Origin: Eleginops maclovinus
Lineage: Eukaryota > Chordata > Actinopteri > Perciformes > Eleginopidae
Direction of reading: 5' to 3'
Assembly (NCBI RefSeq): GCF_036324505.1
Contig: NC_086352.1
Location: 29,592,312 to 29,656,311, forward strand
DNA length: 64,000 nt
Shown: positions 19,564 through 30,247 of the stretch, in pieces
Layout: each line of letters opens with the position of its first letter
How positions within the stretch are numbered: position 1 is the stretch's first letter
Notes under the pieces: model-generated
The model's database searches: none
Told to the model about the DNA's origin: nothing
The model's input: the letters and a program-made list of their open reading frames with translations, nothing else
Program-made: the position numbers and the translations under genes

Positions 19564-21358
19564 CTATCTGCAATACTTCTGTTCTTTCCTGGCTGCATCC
19601 AAGAGTTTTTTGTTTTCAATGAACTTCTTGTACACCTCTGTGCAGGGATAAGTGAAATTGACACACACTTGCAGCTCAGCCTTGACACTGTCCACATCCA
19701 GGCGATTCCTCTCGTTTCTCCATGCATTATCATTGAAAAGACACGTTCTGTGTGTGCATTGCTGCATGGGATGGAGAAAATATAGGCACTGACCTTCCTG
19801 AGATTCACAAGTGGTACATCTGCTTTGGAAAACAGTTTCAAATATCGTTCCTCACTGTGGCAAACTTCCATTTCTGGTGAGCTGAAGGAACCTTCCACCA
19901 TGGCATATTCCTCATACAGTCCATCCATATCAATGTCCAGATTGCAGGCCTGGACAGCAGCACTGTAGTCTTCAAATGGCACAGAAGTTTTGAGGCCAAG
20001 CTTGGCCACTTTGCTATGAAAGCTTGTGTCAGAGAAGTCATATCTTTCACTGATGTATTTCTTTGCTCTTTCATAAAAAAGCAGAACATCTGCTTCACAT
20101 TTTTTTGACTGGCAAGGGGGCAGCTGCTTCAGTTTGCTGTTAACAGTAAACCCAAAGTACGTGTCCTTCATCCTTCTTTCTAGCTTTTGTTTTAGTTCAG
20201 TCATTACCTTAAACACTGATGTAATGCTGAAGGATTTTGCCTCAAGTGCTTCGATCGTGTCGGAGAAGACCTTAAGAACATGGCTGAGAAACAGAAAATA
20301 TGTCTCTGACACCTCATTGCTTTCCTCTCCAAAACATCTCCACACAGTTCTGGCACAGTCCCCCTCACCCTCACTCTGGAAGTAGCTGGTCAGGGCCTTC
20401 CAATATTTCAGGATTCTGTCAATGGATGGCAGCAGGGACAACCACCTGGTGACAACATGCCGCAGCAGGTTGCATTCCTCCACCTCCACAAACTCACAGA
20501 ATTCCTTTAATTGCGCTGTTCTGCTTGCTGATATGCTGAAATGGCTGTAAACCTTCAGCACAGCATTTTCCACATCAAAATCAAGGCTGTTTTCTGCATA
20601 TCTGGTTGCGTTATGCAGAATATGGGCCAAACAGTTTGCAGGGAGCACATCTTTTTGGCTCAGTTTCAACTTCTGATACACACTGTTATGTTTGCCATAA
20701 TTGACACTGGCATTGTCTGCTGCATATGCAGACATGTTCTTCACTTCTAAGCCAGACATCTCAAGTTTTGCCAGCAGCTGGATTGTTATGGCCTGTGACG
20801 TTTCGTTGCTGTCACTATAGAAATCCAACAGGACATGTTGGATGCCTTCATCAAAGTGAAAATACCTTACCACAATGGGAAAACACTTGGTCGTTCCTTT
20901 ATTTGAGGCATCGGTTGCCACGGAAAAGGGTAGGTTGTTTTCTTTTATGTAGTCGGTATGTAACTGTACAGAATAGGGCCCGAGGACGTTCTCGCACAAT
21001 GCCTTGGCTTTTGTTCGGCCACAGGTCATCCCTTTAGCTGTGGGCGAGTCACTGAAAATCTCTGTACGACTGGTGTTGCTTTACAGCATGGTAAACCTTG
21101 CACAGCTCAGCAGCGGTTATTTTATTATCCAGGGGCGACGAGGCTTCACGAAAAAATGTCCTCATTGAAGAGGTACCTGCCGCACGTCTATTAGTTTCAT
21201 GCTTCTCGGTATCCGCATGTCCTTCAATGGCAGCTTTTCCCTTACTGCTTATGTCAAAATCACAACGACAAAGTGTGCAGAAGCCATGAAAAGAGTCTCG
21301 ACTGGTTTTAGATATAAAATCGTGCTCTTTCGTCCATTCTGGATTGAATGAGGTCTTA
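19564..21358 (-). pseudogene. hAT-2 transposase, frameshifted
   Basis: Reading from the right: a nuclear-signal-like PKRKTSFNPEW, a BED finger (FCTLCRCDFDI and GHADTEKH), a frame change near 21,063, then a 500-codon frame from 21,029. The catalytic region shows VATDASNKG and AYAADNASVN, and the C-terminus has SNAHTERVFSM. A second frame change near 19,740 moves the true tail (NRLDVDSVKAELQV) into the next frame, ending at 19,564. The codon before PKRK is ATA where an ATG would be expected, so the start codon may also be lost. Inactive as read. Confidence 0.85.
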
Positions 21359-21681
21359 CGTTTTGGTATGATGCAAACGTTCTGTCAAAGAAGCCGGCAT
21401 ATGTATGACGTGGCAGCACATGGAGCCTTGTTTACGTTTTTAACCAATGATATAGCAGATATTTATCTGACACCGCTCTTAGCCAATCATTTGTTAGAAC
21501 AGATATGTTACAGCATTGGACGTTGTGCTGGTCCCAGCAAAGATTCTAGAACTCCGCTCTTCAAGCCTAGTGCCTCAAGAAGGAGGACAAATACGTGTCC
21601 GGCTTGATGCTGCGCCGGACGCCGGACAGGGCATTGAAAAGCCGGACTGTCCGGCCTAAAGCCGGACGTCTGGCCACCCTA

Positions 21682-21892
21682 CGTCAGACGCCGGCCGGCG
21701 AGACACCGGCAGGAGAAGCCCGCAAAACACCCCAAACCCACCACCAAAAGACCCAAAAGTTAAGCAAAGTAAACTATCACCGATAAACTATATGAAACTA
21801 ACACCCATAAACAAAAATAAGCGGAAATATAACGCAACAAGTGTCGTTCTTTTCTTCAACTCGCACTCCGAAAATCTCCCAGCATGCACCGG
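21682..21892 (-). other. LINE 5' leader (untranslated)
   Basis: GC-rich sequence continuing the LINE upstream of ORF1 on the far side of hAT-2. No reading frame of note. The cut point is defined by the hAT target duplication. Confidence 0.6.
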
Positions 21893-21941
21893 AAGAAGAA
21901 GAAGAAGAAGAACAACAACAACAACAACAACAACAATAACC
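21893..21941. repeat. Compound (GAA)n-(CAA)n trinucleotide repeat
   Basis: Six GAA units followed by eight or nine ACA/CAA units at the presumed 5' end of the LINE. Confidence 0.9.
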
Positions 21942-22078
21942 AGGAGAACAACATCAGCAAGGAGAACATGAACAGGAAGAATGTCCATGATTGGCATCAT
22001 CTCAAATCATACAGTTTACACCCAGCTTTGAAGACATATCCGTGGTGACCACTGTGAGGGGAACCTGAGACTGTAGGT

Positions 22079-22300
22079 CAGGTGTGTCAAACTCCTTTGA
22101 GTCCAGGGGCCACAGACAGCAACAACAAGATTTCAAGTGGGCCGGACCAGTAAAATCATAGCATAATAACCTATAAATAACCACAACTCCAAATCGTTCA
22201 CTTTGTTTTAGTGCAAAAAGTACTTTCTGAAAATTCTCACATTCAATGAACAATGTTTTTAAATTGTAATTATTTTACATTAATTTCCACTTCTTTGTAG
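22079..22300 (+). mobile_element. Non-autonomous hAT fragment
   Basis: It begins CAGGTGTGTCAAACTC and contains GGGCCGGACCAGTAAAATCA and GCATAATAACCTATAAATAA. I recognise these words from a very common vertebrate and fish hAT MITE family. The right end is not defined. Confidence 0.55.
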
Positions 22301-23269
22301 TCCTCTTGACTCACCACCATACAAACTAAAGTGGGAACTATTAATGAAGAAGGTGAAGCAATTTGCCCTGGGGGAGTCTTGATCACACCCAGTTGTTCTT
22401 TTGTAAGGTATGGATCTTTGTCTATCGTGTTTTGGGAGGGCCTCAAAGCGGGGTTTTAATGTGCATTGAAAGGGTTGGGTGTTGAAGCTGATTTTACTCA
22501 TGACGCTCTCTTTGGAGGAGAACATCATACTTGCAAGTATTAAAAGATCTTTGATAACCTTTAATAGAAAGCGAAATATTGTGTTACTGAATGTTTCTTA
22601 CCTGACTCATAACTTTCTCTAGGCAGCAGCTGATTTTAAGTTGCTATGACAAAGGTCATCCCCCCAGTCCGGATTGGACCCTCTGGTCGGCCAGTTTTGG
22701 TAGTTGTGACAGGTGATAACTTGCCAGGGAGAGCTGGAGCAGCTAGGTAATATGTAGTAAATGTGAGCTCACGTGTTATCTTAGTCACCTGCGAAAGTCA
22801 GAAGAGAGTCAGGTGATCCAGACCAACCCCTGACCCAGAAGCTAGTTATAAGCACTCTCAATATTCATGAGGCTGGGCCCCCCACAGTTTGTCTGCCAGG
22901 CACACTTTATTGATTTGTACAGTCTTCATGACATTGCACAAAATCCTGCAACACCTTGCCCCATATGTTTTCTTAGGCCCAATTCCAAACCAACTCCTAC
23001 ACACCTTTCCCCTACGGACTACATTTGCATGTTCTCGTGGAGGATCCGCCACATTAAAGTTCCAAACCAATGAGTGTGGATTGGGGTGGCTTAGCAGGCC
23101 CTCCAACAGCATCGGTCCTGGCTTTACCTGCTGCCCTACCTGAAAGTGTGCAGCGCTGCTGTGCATGCCATGGAACACGCTGTGTACAAATAGTTCCGTG
23201 CAAACATTTACTAATAAACTGCGCAGAAAAAGAGACAGCAAAGGCTAAAATCCCCAAGGTCATTCAAGG
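22301..23269. other. Gene-less stretch
   Basis: AT-rich to mixed sequence with only short chance frames on both strands. No motif, repeat family or splice-bounded exon was recognised. Confidence 0.5.
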
Positions 23270-23450
23270 GGGAATTCCTCCTCCCCCCCCTGCCTGAAAC
23301 ACCTCGATTGAACTCCTTTAATTACTTCCTGACATGGTAACATCATTTTGTTAGACCCCAGATTCTATTGGCTAGCCCTCCAATGCTTTCTGTTGTGATA
23401 GGCTAAGGGGCGCGACATCTGGGCTGTGGTTTCAGACAGAGGGTGAATAT
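23270..23450 (+). repeat. TTAA-MITE family, decayed copy
   Basis: It shares the succession poly-C, GATTGAACTCCTTT, ACATCATT and GTGATAGGCTAAGGGGCG with the fuller copy at 41,518-41,929. The termini are not clear. Confidence 0.6.
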
Positions 23451-23780
23451 GGTGCTGCGGATGTTTCAATGTTTTATTTGCAATTATCCGAAACCAGGTG
23501 TTGATTTACAAATAATGCATTATACATGTTTTAAACCATACTAGTTCTAGATATTAGTTATTAATATCAGCACTAAATGCTAATATATATTTATATATAT
23601 TTTAAATATATTTGAAAAGCCTTTAGCCTGAATTACTCAACCCTAGATGAACGGTTACACTGAATTCTTGAATGTGCTTTCTCACATGCCTCCACAGTGA
23701 GATTCAGGAAAATGCATTCACAAAAGCAGCTAGCAGTCAACTGAATGAATCAGATTTGGTTTATATGGCACGTGGGTGAA

Positions 23781-24182
23781 AGAGTTCATAAACGGGTGTT
23801 TTGACAGGGTTTTTTGGCAATAGTTTTTGATCCTTAAGCAGTTGCCGGTAAGACTTCAAAGTGTTCAAATATTTACCTAAAATCTTTCATGGTGTGAATC
23901 TGGGTTGTTGGGTACATTTTTTGCCAAAACCTAAATCTGGTGAATTTGAAGATGTGTAACAAGGGTGATTCAAAGATCATGTTTTACCCCAATGTGTGAT
24001 TTGTTTTCTGCTGTTTTTCTTTTTAAAATTCCGATTATTCATTCATGTATTGTAAATGTTTGGCGAGCAGAAACAAAGCAGCCACCTCAAACATTACTAT
24101 TATTTGCTGATGATGAAAGAACATACAGACAAATGTTAATTGCTGGTTATACTTAGCCATCAAACACCCGTTTATGAACTCT
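23781..24182. mobile_element. MITE-like foldback element, 402 bp
   Basis: AGAGTTCATAAACGGGTGTT(TT)GA at 23,781-23,804 is inverted at 24,160-24,182 with a single one-base length difference. No coding capacity in between. No target duplication was found, so the superfamily is unknown. Confidence 0.7.
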
Positions 24183-25219
24183 CAATGCAATCATTTGGAC
24201 GTTTTGATTTGTAGGGGGGTGCTCAGTCTGCCATTACACTCATCTTTTAACAGCTATCATGCGTGTGTAAACCTCTGTACCGCCGTCACGCTGCTCTGTG
24301 TCCGTCAGCGGGGATTTGTGGTACATCTATGCAGACAGTACTCAGCATTGTGGTCTCTGTGTTATCCTGCAGGAAAAAGGTTATGTGTTATGACACTCTT
24401 TTAATTGATGGTTGGTTACATAAGCATTTGGTAGGGAGCACTATCAAACAATAAAAGCCCACAGATTTCACAACTACTTCAAGGTGAGAAAAACTATAAT
24501 TGTTTTACAATCTGTCCCATTGTTTGACAAATCAGGTAGTACATTCAGCTAAATTACCCATAATATATCTGATAGTTAAAACATTCTGTTATGAAATGAA
24601 AATAAAGACAAGCATGTATTTAAAGATGTGCTTTTCTTTGTACTTATTCGAACACTTTTCCCCCTTTTATTTTATAATAATTGTTTTCGAAACATGGAAT
24701 ATCCCTAAAAAACAATCAACCGTATCTCTTCCAAATCACTCATCTCATTTTGATATTTTGAACATACAAATGTACCTGTAGCTTTTCCACTGCTGCCTGT
24801 TGGGTATGTACCATGTAACAGTGAAAATGACAATCTTTACCACACGTGCCCAGCAGGAGGAAGCACTGCCTTTATCAAGCAGAATGATGCAACTTTCTCC
24901 ACTCCTGGGTATACTGCATCTAATATATTTGGCATGGTCTATCACCCCTGAGGCAAATTTAAAAAGACTAATAGATTCAAAACCTTTATCAAACCTTTGT
25001 CTTTCTGACTACGTGGAGTGATGTCAGGTATATTTGGCCACACTGTCAAAACTGAGCATTATATAAAGTAAGCTTCATTATGATTTGTCCGTTTGTTAAA
25101 AGTAAGACTAAGATTTGATCTGCAAAACAAAAGCAGAAGTCTCTAAATTGACACATTCACAACTTTAAGGAATAAAGTCTACGTTGCAAATCTGAGTGAA
25201 CACTTATTGCTTATGGCTT
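24183..25219. other. Gene-less stretch 3' of cep89
   Basis: AT-rich sequence with no convincing gene. It would include the cep89 3' UTR on the minus strand, but I could not fix its polyadenylation site. Confidence 0.5.
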
Positions 25220-25520
25220 TTAGCAATAGAAATCCAGCCCATGTTTATGTTTCTCGTCCAAGGCGTTGTTTTGGTGACCAGAGTCAGATTTAAATAAGGA
25301 CCTTCTCTGGAGCCCGGGGCTTTCATGAGAGGTGAAGAGGAGAGGCGAGGAGCTTTGTTCCTGACACTGCGTGGATTTGGTGGCTTCATCCAGAGCTGGA
25401 GAAGGCCAGGCAATGCTGTAGAGGTCTGCAGAGGGCCTCGACTCCAAAAGAGTCTCCCTCATCTGCTGGTTTTCCCGGGTCGCTGCCTGCCACACCACCT
25501 CCAACTCTTCCTCTATTTCC
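25220..25520 (-). CDS. cep89: Centrosomal protein 89, last coding exon
   Basis: CEP89 is a coiled-coil protein of centriole distal appendages needed for ciliogenesis. This exon follows a TCTCCTCCAG acceptor at 25,521-25,522, completes the Arg codon left open by the exon at 39,876-40,024, and ends at TAA (25,220). It encodes EIEEELEVVWQAATRENQQM, a coiled-coil end. As I remember the vertebrate protein, the C-terminus there has a very similar E-x-E-G/E-E-L-E-V-x-W...REN-R/Q segment. A Ser-rich tail of about 70 residues follows and appears unconserved. The gene name rests on remembered similarity over about 80 residues of the two exons together. Confidence 0.75.
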
Positions 25521-26114
25521 CTGGAGGAGACAAGAGAGGAGAGAAGACAAGGAAGCCTGTCAGTCGAAACACAACAAAGTTCTGAAAATGTCATTTAACC
25601 GAAAAAGGCAGAGCCTTATACTAAACATGTGATGGTTGAAAAACTAAACTGGACCTAAATGACTGAAAAGAAAAACAAATCTGGTGATCCATTTTCTAAG
25701 TCTGTTCTTAATTGTTTCTTCTCCTTTGGTTATCAGCTTGTCAAAAAATACGGTGGCCGAAAGGAGCAAATGCGCAACAATGGCACAAATATTTCCATTA
25801 AAAGAAACGCGCTGCAGTTTCAAACACAAGAAAATTAGGAAACATCTTCACCAACTTCACAGCACATGGGCAGCATTTAGAAAACATTCATCAGCTTGAT
25901 GAAACATGTGCAGCGTTTACTAAAACAACGTGTTAAAGAAACGCTGCAAGAAGCGGGATACACAACGGAATCCAGGGGACAACATCAGTGATGCACACAG
26001 CCGTCGAGCTTCATGAATTATGTTGGCCCACTGTCACTGTTTTTTTTTTTTTTATCATCTTATTTTAACAATTTGATTACATGTTTCCTTCCAAGATTAT
26101 TGCAGATCAGCTGT

Positions 26115-26142
26115 AAGCTAGCTAGCTAGCTAGCTAGCTAAC
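26115..26142. repeat. (GCTA)n microsatellite
   Basis: Six to seven tandem GCTA units, palindromic in nature. Confidence 0.9.
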
Positions 26143-27989
26143 CTAGCTAACATAGTCATTTTAAATATACTGACAAAATACATTAAAATGCCAACTGTTT
26201 CCAACAGTGACATTTTAGTTTTGGTGTCTGATGCCTGATTTACTACTCACTTTTGCCAAATGCAGCTAAAATACACCAGTACCTGATGTTACTACAGAAA
26301 AGAACTGAACTAGGACTGAAAACACTCTTTTCAGTTGATTTTATAGTTTTAATGTTTACATGTATACTAAACACAAGCTGCCTATAATAATATGATTAAA
26401 ATACAATCCTAAACAGAAGAAATACAAGGATGCACTGTTACCTAGCCTACGAACACACATACTTTTGCCGAACCTTGTTTTTTTTAAAGAAAAAGTTCAC
26501 CTGCTAAAAACTATTCCCCAAGTCAGGAAACCACTTTATTACTAACTATATTTTCTTCTCATTTGCCTCTCAGGGCTTTCCTTGAATAAATTAAATACAG
26601 AAGAAACAAAAAACTAAGAGAGAGTTAGCCTAACACATTGAAGGCAAGTGTGTGTTGGAGTTAGGAAAGGTGGAAAAGGTGAGATGCGGTGGTAATGAAG
26701 CTCATTCATACATCACTGTGGCTGCAGTGTGTCATCAGGCTGACCACAGGAAGACCAACTGTTCATTCGTACTTTCTTATAGAGTGAAATAATCTTCAGC
26801 TGACTCCTTCGAGTGCATCATGACCAGTGTCACAGTATCTGCTTGATCTGCTGTGCGCCCGCCAGCACCATCATGTCTACAGCAGACAATGGTGACACCC
26901 GGGACATACACACTGCAGCAGCTCCCAAAGCTTCTTTTCAAACTTGTATCTACATTGTGCAGAACAAGATTAACTCTCCAACACTTTTCTTATCCAAAAA
27001 CACTGCGCTTCTGCTGGGAATACAATTGTATGCATCATCTCCTTTCCAATTATTTCTAAAGCAGCGCCTGAAGCGAATGCTTCGATGTAACAAAGAAAGC
27101 AATGATCCACAGTGATATAGCCATTCCACTCACACCATAATGATGTCCATGCGAGCTTTGTATAACTTCAGCCTCTCCAAAGAGATCAGTTTTTCCTGTT
27201 AAGCATTGTCACAAAGACTGTAATCTTGAAAAACTGAATTGGTTATTCTCAGAAACTCAAAAAAGAAAATGGATCACTGAAGCTATAAAGATGATTAAGC
27301 TAGACAAGGTAGATTCCAGACTGCAAAATAATGAGACAAAATATGTTGAATAATGGACGACTGGAGGAAAGTACTAAATGTCACTATTAAAATGAAAAAA
27401 GGGGAAAAAATGAGGAAGTAAAAGAAAACTAAAAACCGCCTTTTTAAGTCTGTGCTGCTCTATGGTATTAATATTGCATGCTACCTGTGCTTAGAGACGA
27501 ATGTACATTGAGAATGTAAGGAAAGTAACACAGAATTTTGAAAGGGCTGCATTTGTATACCATCTGTATATTGGATTGGAGAGGGTTTAAAATGGCAGGA
27601 AACAGTTTTATGTTGATTCATTGTTTGAATTGTTTGAAAAGTAATGCCTGAAGCATTGCAGTTGTTATTGAAAAAGAATAAGGCCCAAAGCAGCAGTGGA
27701 CATCAGAATGGTTGTAGTTGGTTTAGTTACATTTCACGGTGCTGGGGGAGAGTTACATGTAAGAGTTTGCAGTAAGAAGAAAGAAAAATAAATTGAATCA
27801 TTCAAATGTTCCTTTGGAAGGTCTATTAACAAGTTTACCCTCTCTGTTATAGATAAATTATGGTCCAAATGTAACTTGAGATTCACTTTTTTTTAAAAGA
27901 CTGCCCTTTTAGAAAGGCTAAACATGTTTCCCTCTATGAAGGCAGGATTACAGTTATTCAAAATGTACAGCTCTTTATTTTTCTCAAAC

Positions 27990-28339
27990 TGCCTGTGCTA
28001 CAGCACATCTTTTCCCAGTGTCTGAAACCAGAGTCTGCTCTGATTGGTTAGCTGGCCGGCTCTGTTGTTATTGGTTAGCTGCCTAGAGATATCCTTCCCC
28101 ATAGCCTATCACGTACAATGTGTTGAATCTCTAGGTAATAGAAGCATGAGTGTTATATAGTGATGTCATTATGTGACAGAAGTGAACAAAGGAGTCCAAT
28201 GGAGGAGTTTCATTAAGGGGAGGGGAGAGAAACTCAAAACACAGGGATTTTAGCCTTTACAGACCATTTACATGCACAAAAACCTATATAACACACTACA
28301 GGAAAGGGAAAACCCTAAAAGCAGAATAGGCACCTTTAA
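27990..28339 (-). mobile_element. TTAA-flanked MITE, minus copy
   Basis: In reverse it carries the family words of the 41,518 copy: TTTAAAGG near the right end, CCTGTAGTGTG, TATAGGTTTTTGTGCATG, GATGTCACTATATAAC and GATAGGCTATGGGG. The left end is ill-defined. Confidence 0.65.
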
Positions 28340-29221
28340 AGTCAGAACCTTGTGATGCAACAAACCAGCTTGTGGTAATGTAATCAAATTCCTGTCATGT
28401 AAAACAAGCGTTAGCACTGTTACAGCTACCAATCGTACTAATGGGCAGCCTGTGTGTCAAGTATCTGACAGATACTACGACTGGTTCTATATGTCTTTCG
28501 TGATGAGAACACTAAAGACAACAGGTGTACGTTTTGCATTCAAGGTGTGCATGTTTAAAAAAATAGTACAAGGGTGAAGAAAACTGAGATGAGTAAAAAC
28601 TAAATACACTGCCTGGATGGTCCTTACTTTAGTGTGCTAACAGTGTAGTGACGTGAGCAGCAGGAAATCACATTTTAGCCACCTTATAAAAAATCAATAT
28701 CAATCTAAGTGTACTCTTATTTTGAATTTTTTCGTCGCGTTACCTTGGCATCAGACATCCCGACACGGGGATGAAGCTGTTGCTGTTACTTTTGATGAAT
28801 AATAGTAATGTTACCAGTCAGAACCCAAGGGGGTGTTGGTCCACCGCTTCCTCGATTGTTACGGTTGTGCTGTTGCGTGGCCTTGGCATTCACCTGGCTG
28901 AATTTATGAAGAATTTGTCACAATTTAAGACACAGATAAGTTGAATATTAGAGGCTGATTGGTCAATTTGGTAATTCAGCATTCTGCTCTTTTCTGGTAG
29001 CAGACTGCTGCTAAGTGAAAAAGAGAACAACAACAAAGGGCTGAATATCAGAAAAATCAGCAGAAGAAGACAGACAGGAAGTAAAGACTAAAGAAAACCC
29101 TGCATTGTCTCAATGTTACCAGACTGGTTCATGGAAAAGAAAATATGAAAGTGCTGCCTTTGTTTTAAGTAACATTGCTGTTGCCGCAGTGCTAAACTTT
29201 ACAGTATGTTCATCTGACTGT

Positions 29222-29425
29222 GTCACGGTCTGTTTATTTTTCAGTTCTATTTTGAAATGTATCACCTCTTTGTATCTTGTATAGTATTACTTCCTGTCTT
29301 TAGTTTCCCTCTTGTCTGATTGTGTTTTCTGAATAAAGCTCGCTTTTGGTTTAAACCTTGACACCTGCCTTCCCTGTCTTCGTGCTGCGGTTGGGTTATA
29401 TTTACCTCATCCATAACAGACTTCT
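29222..29425 (+). repeat. LTR-like repeat with polyadenylation signal
   Basis: It starts near TGTGTCACGGTCTG and contains TAGTTTCCCTCTTGTCTGAT and GAATAAAGCTCGCTTTTGG. The same words, in the same order, occur in reverse at 35,770-36,236 and in part at 63,720-64,000. It reads as a solo LTR or LTR-derived fragment of that family. Confidence 0.5.
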
Positions 29426-30106
29426 TCTGGGATACTTCTTGCCATATCAAGGTTTCTTTTTTTCATTAATAAGTGCTTTGCTGCACATCATCCCTTACAT
29501 AGCGTTTGCCTACACTTCTTTTTAATGGGCCTTTTCTAGGTGGCTACATTATGTGTTGCTGCTGCCTTCTCAACAGCAGTTTTTATGCAGGTTAACCATC
29601 CCTTTTATGCTGCTGTGACTGTACAGCACTGTCTAACAGAGGCAGCCAATTTGCACACCGGCTCTACTGTACCAAAAGCTGCAAGGAAATTCTCTTTTCT
29701 TCTCTACCTGTTCGCTGTTGTCAGGGACGCAACAAATTGCAAGCAGGTGAAATGAAATGTGCTGAATAAACACATTATTAAATTAGATCCAGCTGATAGT
29801 GTGGGTTTGGCATGCAGTATATTGGTGTTTCCATCATTGTCCATGACATGCACTGAAGGCTAAGTTGGCCTGCTATGTATTTTTGATTTGCAGTGTCTAA
29901 AACTGGCTAAAATAAAAAAAACATGTCCAGGAATAAATTACACCTCGAATACATCTCTCTCACACACTCAAACACATTAAAATGTGTCCAGAACAACGGT
30001 TTCTGCAATTAGAGCTTATAAATAAAACATCAAGCTGCTTTAAAATCAGTGTGCCTGATAGTTTTACATGCCACAGGTCATCACATTCATCTGGTTTGTA
30101 GGGATC

Positions 30107-30247
30107 TTTATTTTTTAAAGAATTGTTTGGGCAACCAGTGCAGTTCAGAAACGGGGAGACAGAGGGGAAGACGAACCTGGGTCCACCGCATGGGGATCAA
30201 ACCCCACTATATGGCCGCCTGCTTTACCCACTGAGCTATACGACGGC
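30107..30247 (-). mobile_element. tRNA-derived SINE
   Basis: On the minus strand it begins GCCGTCGTATAGCTCAGTGG and gives a box A (TAGCTCAGTGGGTAAAGC) and a box B-like GGTTTGATCCCC, then an unrelated body ending in AT-rich sequence. TGTAGGGATC flanks it at 30,097-30,106 and 30,248-30,257 as a target duplication. It is not a functional tRNA: the head departs from a cloverleaf after the D arm. Confidence 0.8.

Noticed and set aside
25220..25594. Reading the last cep89 exon as a 124-codon single-exon gene
   Set aside because: A CTCCAG acceptor at 25,521-25,522 joins in phase with the exon at 39,876-40,024, and residues before it are intronic.
30107..30247. Possible tRNA gene on the minus strand
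   Set aside because: The box A-bearing head does not fold into a full cloverleaf, and it is flanked by a target duplication, so it is a SINE.
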